Positions 20,451 to 30,033 of a stretch of 64,000 nucleotides of DNA are shown piece by piece. Position numbers and translations under genes: made by a program. The stretch spans positions 160,572 to 224,571 of the forward strand of contig CAUJNA010000491.1 of assembly GCA_963377175.1 (NCBI GenBank). Reading direction: 5' to 3'. Each line of letters begins with the position of its first letter. Position 1 is the stretch's first letter. This stretch comes from Effrenium voratum (Eukaryota > Sar > Dinophyceae > Suessiales > Symbiodiniaceae). The notes below the pieces were generated by a model, which saw nothing but the letters and a program-made list of their open reading frames with translations, ran no database searches and had not been told where the DNA came from.

Positions 20451-20540
20451 GGCAGTGGTACCATTTTGGGGTAGGTGCACCACCCATTTTAGTCTATTTT
20501 AGTGGGGATCGGGATGTGGATTTTGACCCATGGCCATTTA
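20451..20540 (+). mobile_element. Family-2 MITE, type a, left end missing
   Basis: Retains GGTACCATTTTGGGGTAGG, the CACCACCCATTTTAGTC block and the right end TTTTGACCCATGGCCATTT. The left terminal repeat is absent. Confidence 0.55.
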
Positions 20541-20579
20541 GTCTTGAGCCCGCTTGGGGCCCGCCCGCTTGCCCGTGGC

Positions 20580-20710
20580 AGGTCACCGAGATCAACCCCG
20601 CCCAGGGCTGGCCCACGGCCTACCAGAGCGTCTTCGGGCTCAAGGATGCGGGAGGCGGGCCCAAGACTTCCGGCGGGGTCCGGGGAGAGAGCGCGCTTCG
20701 CAGCAGATGA
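20580..20710 (+). CDS. Possible host exon, unrecognised
   Basis: Directly after an AG the frame reads VTEINPAQGWPTAYQSVFG and continues Gly-rich to TGA at 20708-20710. Codons are strongly G/C-ending, unlike the flanking repeats, which is the main support. No family is recognised, the 3' splice boundary is uncertain, and the product could equally be chance. Confidence 0.25.
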
Positions 20711-20803
20711 TGCCACAAGGGAGAGGTACTCGGCGCATGAAGCAGACATGTTCATGCGGAAGCCGTAGCCGAGGCGCTGAACTCGCTCACTATCTCTCTC
20801 CCG

Positions 20804-20900
20804 CCCTCTCCCTCCCTCCCTCCCTCCCTCCCTCCCTCCCTCCCTCCCTCCCTCCCTCCCTCTCTCTCTCTCTCTCTCTCTCCCTCCCTCTCTCTCTCCG
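20804..20900. repeat. (CCCT)n and (CT)n microsatellite
   Basis: A polypyrimidine run of about 95 bp: mostly CCCT units, then CT dinucleotides, then a short mixed tail. The strand-asymmetric pyrimidine tract could adopt triplex structures. Confidence 0.95.
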
Positions 20901-21055
20901 CTACGGGCATCAGCTGGATCGAAGCTTGACCTCATGAGCCGGGAATAGGCATCATCTTTTTGTTGCTTTCATCTCCTGCTGGCTGGTTCAGGGTTTATCG
21001 GAATTGCCCGCGTCTCTGCCAGTCCTTGTGTATGGTTGATGTGCTTGTAGCATCA

Positions 21056-21180
21056 TACTGTGGATGGACAAAATCCTGCACCTCCTAAGACACCCTGGAA
21101 TGATGATTCCCTTGTAAATGCCAACAAACAGTGGTTTCCCATGGTTTCAACGTGGTGCAGGATTTCGTCCATCCACAGTA
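21056..21180. mobile_element. Tc1/mariner-type MITE with 27-bp TIRs
   Basis: TACTGTGGATGGACAAAATC at the left is mirrored by GATTTCGTCCATCCACAGTA at the right; with the adjoining CTGCACC/GGTGCAG the terminal repeats are about 27 bp with one difference. Flanking TA on both ends fits a TA target duplication. A reversed, diverged relative lies at 49225-49353. Confidence 0.7.
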
Positions 21181-22157
21181 GTGTGAGCCAACTCAGCTCT
21201 GGGTGCGACATCCAACACCTCGCTCCCCGGTTCTCCTGGAAGCCCTCATGCCGTGGATTTTGTGTGCTCGCCATCAGCTGTTTTGATCCCATGCTGGTTA
21301 CAAAGTGAGACGGGTATCATATCTGAGCGCAACATCTTAAGGAGTCTTTAGGAGATCTTTGGAGTGCGACTCAGCGGACGTAGCACAGGCACTGCTGCTC
21401 TGAATGCAGCAGAATCAGACCCTGTACGCCTTTGGGCAGTGCTCATGGACGCCTGGGCCCCAAAGCGAGGAGTTGGCAGCTAGGCAACGCGAAGCACTCG
21501 GGGCCGGCATACGCTTTTCACGGACCAACCTCATGGGATCTCTGGCATGCAACATATGCTCGAGCAAAGTGCAGGACCCATGGACTTTCGCCTCTCAGGT
21601 GACCATGGAGACTGGGAAGAAAGCCGCAGAGTACTTGGAGACCTTGAACGGCCAGCGCCAGGACCGGACAAACCCATGCTTTCCGAGAGTACGCTGAAAG
21701 ATCGGACATCATGGTCTCCATATTGTGCTTTCACATCCTGAAAGCATCCGAAACGCCCGTTTTTGTTTTGGAACATGGCCTTGACAGCGGCGCGCGGTTT
21801 CTGTCAGGCAGATCACTGTTGCCTATTGAATCAAGCCACGTTCTCGACGAAGTAGTTTATGGGCGTACGCCGGCGAGTGGGGCGGAGCGCCTTTAAACCA
21901 ATGCGTGGCCTGCAGGAGATGCATCGGCTGACCATTGCAAATTCTGCAATGGAAGCAGATGCAGGCGAGGACCATTCAGTGACTCAGAAGACAAGGGTAC
22001 GAGCTAAACATGGGCATGGGCATTGTAAAGAGCCGAGTCGCAGCTGATTTGCGATCCACTTGAGTGAGCCACAAGCAAAGCCTGCGAAGATGAATGTTAG
22101 TAGGGAAGGTGCGGCCGCCTTGCGCAACTTGGGCTTTGCTCAGTTTGGGATAAACTT
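21181..22157. other. No supported gene
   Basis: Short frames on both strands without recognisable motifs. No repeat noted. Confidence 0.3.
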
Positions 22158-22288
22158 CCCCCTACTGCAAATACCCGCTTTTTTTCAGGTTATTTTTGGG
22201 AAAACCTGGTTTTCCACGGTAAGAACCTCCCTTTTTTGTAGAGGGTCGACAAGATACCCTGAAAAAAGAGGGTATTTGGAGTAGGGGG
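22158..22288. mobile_element. MITE with CCCCCTACT ends
   Basis: About 33-bp imperfect terminal inverted repeats: CCCCCTACTGCAAATACCC at the left and GGGTATTTGGAGTAGGGGG at the right. Diverged relatives form the third module of the 672-bp units at 50.5-52.5 kb. Confidence 0.65.
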
Positions 22289-22450
22289 TTCTTTGAATGC
22301 AGGTAGTCACTACGACTCCAGTGGACAGCGTGTCTTTGGCGCATCGCCACAGGCGATGCTTGGCTGCCGCTGTCTCTGGCACTGGTCGGCATCGGAGAGC
22401 CTGTGGACCCAGCGCACGATGCAGCGTGCGCACAATCCAAAACTGCAAGG

Positions 22451-22529
22451 GAGCCACAGTCAAAGCCCGGGTAGATGAAGGTTAGCAAGGGACAATCCCA
22501 ACCATTCCTAGCTGCGACCGGGCTTGAGC
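22451..22529 (+). mobile_element. Family-1 MITE, degenerate
   Basis: Starts GAGCCACAGTCAAAGCCCGG, continues TAGATGAAGGTTAG.AAGGGACAATCCC, and ends early with ACCGGGCTTGAGCC. Internally deleted. Confidence 0.55.
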
Positions 22530-23242
22530 CTCCTGTAAACCTCCGTTATTCTGCATACGTGTTCTTGTTGAAGATGTCAGTACCCGCAGTCTCCAAATGG
22601 CTTGGGAGAAGGCAAAGGACAGCTAACTGCCATGTGATGCTGGCCTGAACGCTTGCAGCAGAAGCAAAAGCTAGGAGGTAACGGGCAAACTGATAGCCCT
22701 CAAGAGGTGCAGTTTCACGTTGCTAGCTGAGCCGGGTTGTTGTGCCGTTTCATGATGTTGATGCTGATGAAAACGCGCTGGGATCGAGCAGGGTTCGCCT
22801 ATGCTAACCACAGCCATACAGAAAGGAGGAAATCGAGCTTCTTCCTTACACCTGCATGGCCATCCCCCGCCCGCGTATCTTTGCTTTAAATGCTCGGCTA
22901 TGTTTTTGGCCAATACCATCGACAGTGAAGAGATTCCAAAATCCTGAAGATACTGAGGTAAGTCCCACCGTCAGGTGTCACGATATATGCCCTGCTGGAT
23001 GCCAGCAGCTCACCCTGGCCTGTCAGAACTCTACTGGAGACGTTTTGGTTCAGAGCACACTGCGAGAAGTCGTGCTGACAGGGAAAAAACAAAGGTTGTT
23101 TTGCAGTAGAGGTATTTAACCACACTCGGCCAGGTGACAAGATGTTCAAACACCCCTCCCTTGCAGCCACCAGTCCGCTCCAGTCACCATCGGCCATCTT
23201 TTCCATCGGCCGCGCGCCTTTACTCAGAGGCTACATTTGGGG

Positions 23243-23339
23243 GTGGCTCAACATTGAACAGGAGGGGTTACGCGGGTTTTGGTCCAGGTTTCCAGTTACC
23301 AGGTTCCATTTTGGTACCGGTTTCTTGAGCCACAGCCAT
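23243..23339 (+). mobile_element. Family-2 MITE, type c
   Basis: Ends GGTGGCTCAACA and TTCTTGAGCCACAGCCAT. Shares CAGGTTTCCAGTTACCAGG and TTCCATTTTGG with the next two copies. Confidence 0.5.
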
Positions 23340-23496
23340 TTGGCTATCAAGGGATTTCTGGTGGCTCAAAGTTCATAAGAACCCGTTGCGAGTGCTGCAC
23401 CTAGCTGTCATGTGGGCTGTATCTTGGGGTCTGCCCGAGGCTGGGCGCTCCCGACGGTCCTGCCAGCCCAGGCGCATTCAGTGCATGATCAAGCCA

Positions 23497-23600
23497 TATG
23501 GCGGTGGGTCAAAATCAAATCACCACGGCACCGCAGGTTTGGTCCATGTTTCCTCTTACCAGGGTTCCATTTTGGGTACCTACTTTTGACCGACAGCCAT
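23497..23600 (+). mobile_element. Family-2 MITE, type c
   Basis: Ends ATGGCGGTGGGTCAAAA and TTTTGACCGACAGCCAT with interior ACCGCAGGTTTGGTCCATG. Confidence 0.6.
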
Positions 23601-23900
23601 GTCGGGGTTGATCAAAAGATCCGTTTACTGGGGAAACACTAAACAGATGATATGTCTCACTAAACTTGAAAAGTTTCCCATGGTCATTTGGGGGCGAGGA
23701 ATACTGAACAACCCCCATATGCAATCGGCGAATCTCAGATGCGGTTGTCATGCTGGCTGCCACTTCGCATGCACCAAAGGCTTCTTTCCTTATGCTTGGC
23801 TGGGCAAAGCCCTGTATGTGGAGCAATTGGATAAGCTGCCATACCCTGGACTTTCATGGTACTCGCAAGATATGTCATTGCAACTCGAGCATGGTGCCCA

Positions 23901-24006
23901 CATGGCTCTGGGTCAACATACCACCAGGGGACCGCAGGTTTTAGCCCATGTTTCCTTTTACCAGGGCAACCCATTTTGGGGTTACCCTTTTCGACCCACA
24001 GCCATG
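23901..24006 (+). mobile_element. Family-2 MITE, type c
   Basis: Ends CATGGCTCTGGGTCAA and TTTCGACCCACAGCCATG. Third copy of the same type within 800 bp, all in the same orientation. Confidence 0.6.
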
Positions 24007-24442
24007 CTTTTCCTGCACGCTTTGCCCCATGGAAGCTGATCCACCAAGGCTTTGCGTCGCCACAGGCTGCACCTGGGTGGACGCCTGAGAAAAGGCAACC
24101 GGTTTCGCTACCCACGGAGTCGGATGTGGTGCATTAAGGCAAACGCCTCTGGCCACGGCTTGGTCACCGCGCCTTGGGATGCAACAACAACCGGAGTGGA
24201 AGGCAAGCAGTCACAAGCTCTTGCCTTTCTTCGAGCCCATACTCAAACAATGACAGCAGGCCCGACACACACAGTTCTATTTATTTTGCCCCTTGTTCTG
24301 TGGAGTTTTTACACGGGCGTCTTGAGATAGCCGCAGCATGCCCTTGAATGCTACGCGGCATGTGTCTGTGTGTCTCCGCCCAGGACGCTGCCGCCGGTGA
24401 CCGAACCAAGGACTGGGGCTGGCAAACCTCAGGCGTCGTAGT

Positions 24443-24599
24443 ACCTGAGGGATGGTCAAAACCCGGGTAGATGGAGGTTAGTAAGGAAGACTCCCAGCCA
24501 TAAATAGTTGCGGATATCCGCCTGCTTCAGTCTTTACATGGTTCTGGAAGACCATTTTAGTACCGGGGTTTGATTGTGACTCACCTGAGGGATGGTCAA
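24443..24599 (+). mobile_element. Family-1 MITE, left-truncated, 17-bp direct repeats
   Basis: The element core (24460-24582) keeps AACCCGGGTAGATGGAGG and the right end TTTGATTGTGACTC but lacks the first nine bases of the family. It is flanked on both sides by the identical 17-bp ACCTGAGGGATGGTCAA (24443-24459 and 24583-24599). Confidence 0.7.
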
Positions 24600-25308
24600 T
24601 GTGTGGAATGCGGGCTGAGGGGCGGGCCCTGGATTTTGGGCAGGACAAGCAACCGCGTTCGCCAGCGCCTCAGAGCTTCTCCCAAGATTCCGCCGATATT
24701 TGACTCAGCCGGGCCTTTGGATGTTAGCCAATTGATCCGTGGAAGTCTTGGCCAGACCCCGCTACTTTCTTCCGACCGGTTTTGAGCATGCTGGAGCAGA
24801 GCCTCAGATCTGCATGAAAAAAGCGCAAAGCACAATGTGTGCCGTTGCGTTCCTTTCCGAGAGAAATACTCGGCTGAAACTTTGTTGCTGAGAAGTGGGC
24901 CGGGTCAGGCCCAAGAATCTGACTTTGTATCTATCGCCAGCATGATCTGCAGACAACTCAAGACGATGCATCATGACAAAGTGCTGCAGTCCATGCACTT
25001 CCAGACAGCGCATGCACTGCCTGAGCTGCCGTGTCATTTGCGGCTTCGTGCAGGGGCCCTGCGCTACAAGTTTGCGGCGCGACGGCCAAATGCAACGCCG
25101 AAGGCCCAGTCCAGCAGTGGCTTTGTGCCATGCAACCTGTACAAGTTGTCTAGGCAGACATCAAAGAGAGGAGCGAGTCTTGTCGTGACGGTGTTTGGGA
25201 GTTTGCCCTTTTGAGCTTCGTTTGTGGAACATAGGCTAGGTTGATTGATCATTTGATTCACGGTTCTTTGGGCTCGAGACGGGTATGGTTTGAGTTGAGT
25301 GCGAAGAG
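24600..25308. other. No supported gene
   Basis: A 125-codon frame from 24837 has no recognised motif. Nothing else is noted up to the RCC1-like remnant. Confidence 0.3.
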
Positions 25309-26435
25309 ATGCTTCGAGTGAAGGTCTCACTCCCCAGCGGCTGTGGTGAGACCTTATCGTGTCCGGAACTCTCCACGGTTGACGACTTGCAACGCTTGGC
25401 CGAAACGTCCTTGGGAAAACCGTCTCTGAAACTGGTCACGGCTAAGGGACATGTCCTGAGCCTGGACGACCCACGCCATCGCAGAGGAACCAAAACTGGC
25501 AGCGACATTATTTGCTTTCGCGACCTACAGAGGTGACCGGGTCGTGACCTGGGGTGATCCATGGTGTGGGTCTGGGAGTGCTCATGTTGAGGATGAGCTC
25601 AGGAATATCGTGCAAGTTCAGGCTACAGGTGATGCTCTTGCAGCTGTCTTGCCGATGGATCGGTCGTCACCTGGGGTGAGCCTGACCATGGTGGAGACAC
25701 CTATGAAGTTCAAGATCAGCTGAAGAATGTGAAGCAAGTTGAGGCTACTCAAGATGCATTTGCCGCCATCTTGGCCGATGGATCAGTCGTCACCTGGGGG
25801 GATCCGGGCAAAGGTGGTGACAGCGAAGCAGTCCAACATCAGCTGAGGAACGTAGAGCAAGTTCAGTCCACAAATGATGCATTTGCTGCTATCTTGGCCG
25901 ATGGATCGGTCGTCACCTGCGGTGAGCCTAAACACGGTGGTGACAGCTCTGCAGTCCAAGATCGGTTGAGGAACGTGCAGCGAGCTCAATCCAACCGGGG
26001 GCGTGGTGATGGTGGGGAAGATGCATTTGCTGCCGTCTTGGCCGATGGATCAGCGGTCACCTGGGGCGATCGACGCTGAGGAACGTAGAGCAAGTTCAGG
26101 CCACAAGCGATGCATTTGCTGCCATCTTGCCTGATGGATCAGTCGTCACCTGGGGAGTCCAAGCGTCGGTGGTGACAGCTCTGCAGTTCAAGATCGGCTG
26201 CAGAGCGTGCAGCAAATTCAGGCCACATGCCCATGGATCAGTCGTCACCTGGGGCGATCCAGATGCAGGTGGTGATAGTTCTGCAGTTCAAGAAAAGCTG
26301 CGGAACGTGCAGCAAGTTCAGGCCACACTTCGTGCATTTGCCGCCATCTTGGCCGATGGATCGGTCGTCACGTGGGGCGTTCCAGATGCAGGTGGTGACA
26401 GCTCTGCAGTTGAAAGCCAGCTTTCGCTCTTGTAG
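25309..26435 (+). pseudogene. Ubiquitin-like/RCC1-repeat gene remnant
   Basis: The ATG at 25309 opens a 75-codon ubiquitin-like N-terminus (MLRVKVSLPSGCGETLSC, then TVDDLQRLAE) that stops at 25536. From about 25510 the following frames encode tandem RCC1-like repeats of about 50 residues with the signature AFAAILADGSVVTWGDP followed by GGDSSAVQ..LRNVQQVQAT. Coding sequence jumps between all three frames: 25510-25660, 25729-26079 and 26127-26435 are separately open, with a repeat part-deleted near 26220. In intact relatives such repeats form a beta-propeller. The breaks and absence of a domain after 26435 suggest a dead or truncated copy, unless short introns restore the frame. Confidence 0.75.
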
Positions 26436-26499
26436 TCTACTGCAATGCAATGATGTTGAGCATGGGCAAGGTGCAAGTGACGTTCTCAATCGGATAAAT

Positions 26500-26744
26500 T
26501 CAACAAAAGCATAGAAGAAATGATAAACATATAATCATTTCTTATTGTTTAGCAATAGTTCTATCTATAAATGATACAATTCTAAAACAATATATTAAAC
26601 ATTTTTGTAAATACACACAATAATAATATATTTGTTTTATCAGTAAAATAAGAGGTTTACCATTTAATATATTTACTATTATTTGTCATTACCTTAAAAT
26701 CTAATAGACTAAATCATATTATGTTTTTTCTTTCTCCTGAAAAC

Positions 26745-26828
<84 letters not shown>

Positions 26829-27255
26829 TAAGCTTTACTAAATATATTAAATTAACAAGACAACCTTAATATTCTAATTGTTATATATATATATAATTTG
26901 CAAAAACACAAATTACCATAATAATAATAAAATTGTTAATAAGTAAAATTAAATAAACAATAATTTAAAAATATAAGTTATTTCAATAAATAATTAGCCA
27001 CGTATTTTTTTCTTTAAAACTATATATTCTTAATATGTCAAACAAAAGGAATGTCAAACATAGCACTATATACATAATACCATTTATAATATTGTTTTCC
27101 AAGATAAACCATATATATCTTAAATTCTAATATACAAAATGCTAAATTAATAATGACTAAACACATATTAGATATATGAATTATCGAGGGCTTTAGATTT
27201 CATATTTTGTCTTTATTTTAGGATATAAATAAATCTATATTTAAATTATTAAGCC
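26500..27255. other. Extreme A+T-rich island
   Basis: About 750 bp consisting almost entirely of A and T between sequence of ordinary composition on both sides. It has no open frame of note. It ends abruptly at AAATTATTAAGCCCGTG. It may be an insertion of foreign or organellar DNA or an expanded low-complexity tract; the sequence alone does not decide. Confidence 0.8.
26745..26829. repeat. (AAT)n microsatellite
   Basis: About 28 uninterrupted ATA/AAT triplets inside the A+T-rich island. Confidence 0.97.
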
Positions 27256-27300
27256 CGTGTTCCCCAGAGTCCAGCTGGCTACTCAAACCTGACATGGCAC

Positions 27301-27777
27301 GTACACACACACACACTCACACACACACGCACTCTCACACACTCTTACTCATGCACACGCACACGCCCACGCCCACGCACACGCACACACACACACACAC
27401 ACCCACGCCGACGCACGCGCACGCGCACGCGCACGCGCACGCGCACGCGCACGCCCACGCACACGCACACACACGCACCCACACACACACACACCCACCC
27501 ACGCACGCACGCACGCGCACGCGCCCACACACACACGCACACGCACACGCACGCATGCACGCACGCACGCACACGCACACGCACACGCACACGCACGCGC
27601 ACGCACACGCACACGCACACACACACACACACACCCACACACCCGCACACCCGCACACCCGTACCACACGCACACACACGCACACACGCACGCACACGCG
27701 CGCACACGCACACACACGCACACACGCGCACACACACACACAGACACACAGACACACAGACACACACACACACAGAA

Positions 27778-27808
<31 letters not shown>

Positions 27809-28355
27809 CACACACACACACACGCACACACACACACGCACACGCACACGCACACGCACACGCACACGCACACGCACACTCGCACGCGCACGCGCACGCG
27901 CACGCGCACGCGCACACGCGCGCGCACGCACGCGCAACGCGCACGCGCGCTGCACGCACACGCGCACACGCGCACGCGCACGCGCGCGCGCGCGCACGCG
28001 CACGCGCGCACGCGCGCGCACGCACGCACGCACACACGCACACGCACACGCACCACACGCACACGCACACACACGCGCACGCGCACGCACACCCGCACGC
28101 ACGCACGCACACCCACCCACACACACACACACACCCACGCGCACGCACGCACGCCCGCCGCCCGCCCGCCGCACGCACGCACGCACGCACGCACGCACCC
28201 ACGCACGCACGCACGCGCGCACGCGCGCGCGCGTAGGCGCGCGCGCGCGCACGCGCACACGCGCACACGCGCACACGCGGACACGCGACGCGCGCACACG
28301 CGCGCACACGCGCACACACGCGCACACACGCGCGCACACATACACATACAGACAC

Positions 28356-28387
<32 letters not shown>

Positions 28388-28389
28388 TC
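27301..28389. repeat. Alternating CA/CG purine-pyrimidine tract, 1.1 kb
   Basis: Nearly continuous CA and CG dinucleotides with rare CCA, AGA and CT interruptions. All three frames on both strands stay open because the repeat lacks stop codons; these are not genes. Alternating purine-pyrimidine DNA of this length is a strong Z-DNA candidate. Confidence 0.97.
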
Positions 28390-28936
28390 CCGATGCATGC
28401 TGCCTGCGCTGGCTCACTCTTCGATTTGCTTACTGTCCTCCACACTGAAAGCATGAGCCGTGCTGTTTGTTGGTAGATTCAGCAGCCTTCCACGACTGTT
28501 TCGGCCAGTTTGCTTGCTGCTTCTCAACTGTATTGAGAACGCCCACAATATTGGCCTTGGCGAAGTTCTGTAAACACCTTGGAGAGCAAAGTCCTCGTCT
28601 CTCACGGTTTCATGATGCTTTGCAGTTCTTTACTCGCTCGTAACAGGCCTGAAGTCCAGTCAGTTTTCAATAGAGCCATCCTGTGGTAAATCGAAAATGC
28701 ACGCATCTGGAAATGTCTTACATGAAACCGTTTTGCTCGTGATCAAAACGAAAATTCAAGGACTCTGCCACAAGTCGTTTGCTTTCTGTTCACCTGGGTA
28801 CGGCCTGTTCACCCAGGCTTGGCAGCCAGCTATGCACAGCAACACCCGAGGGTGTGACACTGCGGGAGTCGAGGGCTCAGCTAAAGGGCTCCTACCATCG
28901 AATCACTGTGGCGGGGTGGCAACCGCTTGCGCCCCG
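28390..28936. other. No supported gene
   Basis: Nothing recognised between the CA/CG tract and the next MITE. Confidence 0.3.
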
Positions 28937-29037
28937 GCCATGGGTCAGAACCTGTGCCTCCATTTTGGGGCGGATGAACACCCATGTGCCACCTATTTTG
29001 ATGTTCACCGGGGGTACAGGGTTTTGACCCACAGCCA
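28937..29037 (+). mobile_element. Family-2 MITE, type b
   Basis: Ends GGCCATGGGTCAGAACC and GGTTTTGACCCACAGCC. The interior GGGGCGGATGAACACCCATG and GCCACCTATTTTGATGTTCACC recurs reversed at 29926-30033 and 49746-49850. Confidence 0.65.
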
Positions 29038-29161
29038 CCTGGCTGCTAACTTATGCAGCAATCCATTTGCAGGCAGAGAAAGGTTGATTCTGGTTCCTGT
29101 TGAGCTCTAAACTCTGGCACTGTTTGCTTCTCATCTTGGCATCGACATTCATGCTCTGCCC

Positions 29162-29485
29162 GTGTTTCCCTCTTCAAAGAAAGAGTGGCCTCAATGTTCT
29201 GAGTCTGAAACCAAAATCTCCGAGAGGCTCAAGAAGCTCGCCAGCAGTGTCCTGGAGCTCTCAAGCATGCTGCTTTGCCGCTTCTGCCAGGCTGGAGCGG
29301 GGACTGGGAGGTGCCATCCCGAGCTTCCCTGCGGACTTAGCGTTCCCAAGTCTTTGATGGCAGGTGACGCAGTCCAGCATGCTTTCGCAGGGAGCTTGGT
29401 GGCAGGTCATTTCGAAAGCGCCAGTCACCACTCTGCCTTTCTGACGCTCACCATCGATGCGATCCCTGTCAGACCGACAGGGTAG
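29162..29485 (+). CDS. Possible host exon, unrecognised
   Basis: An open frame of 107 codons including KISERLKKLASSVLELSS and a Cys-containing segment, ending in TAG at 29483-29485. Codon use is mixed. Weak support; no family is recognised and an intron boundary cannot be fixed. Confidence 0.15.
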   Translation: MFPSSKKEWPQCSESETKISERLKKLASSVLELSSMLLCRFCQAGAGTGRCHPELPCGLSVPKSLMAGDAVQHAFAGSLVAGHFESASHHSAFLTLTIDAIPVRPTG

Positions 29486-29925
29486 AATCGCCAGCAGGAT
29501 GCTTCAATTTCCCTGCCCTTCCTGAACAGTTATCCTGATAAATTCCCTCTGTTTGGTTCGAGGGCACACAACCCAATACCCAACGCTGCCACCTCTTTGC
29601 GCCCTTTTCCCTGGCAGCCTGTGACAGAGAGTCAAAGTCACTGGAGCAGGTATCACCTGAGCCGACTCCCTGCATAAACAAACCAAGTGATACTACCAAG
29701 TCAACAGAGTTCAATCAATCCACCAACCCTGCCCATCCCAAGAATGGGGAGCAAGTCACTACGATTGGCTTGGCCTCCATACCCCATCCCAAGAATCCCC
29801 GCAACTGAGAAGCCTATCCCGTCGCAGTAAGGGCAGCCCCGCGGGCATCGGCGGGGCCTGGGGGTGCCATCCTCCATAGCCTCCTGAGCCGGGTGCCTTG
29901 GGAGCCTACCTCTGGCAGGTTTTTA

Positions 29926-30033
29926 TATGGCTGTGGGTCACGCCCCCTGCACCCCTGGTGAACATCAAAATAGGTGGCAAATGGATGTTCATCCACCCCA
30001 AAATGGAGCCATAAGTTTTGAACCATGGCCATA
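29926..30033 (-). mobile_element. Family-2 MITE, type b, reversed
   Basis: Ends ATGGCTGTGGGTCA and TTTTGAACCATGGCCAT. Interior is the reverse complement of the 28937-29037 copy. Confidence 0.65.

Noticed and set aside
20489..20935. Minus-strand frame rich in Arg/Glu/Gly
   Set aside because: Mostly translation of the CCCT/CT microsatellite plus the antisense of a more plausible + strand exon.
23320..23350. CTTGAGCCACAGCCATTTGG as a relict spliced leader
   Set aside because: It is the terminal repeat of a family-2 MITE found many times with the same boundary, and does not match the leader sequence.
27294..28454. Long open frames (about 350-384 codons) in several frames of both strands
   Set aside because: They are translations of a CA/CG dinucleotide repeat, which lacks stop codons; composition is only His/Thr/Ala/Arg or Val/Cys.
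28650..28800. CRISPR-like or rRNA content in the 28-34 kb region
   Set aside because: No regularly spaced direct repeats and no conserved rRNA segments are seen.
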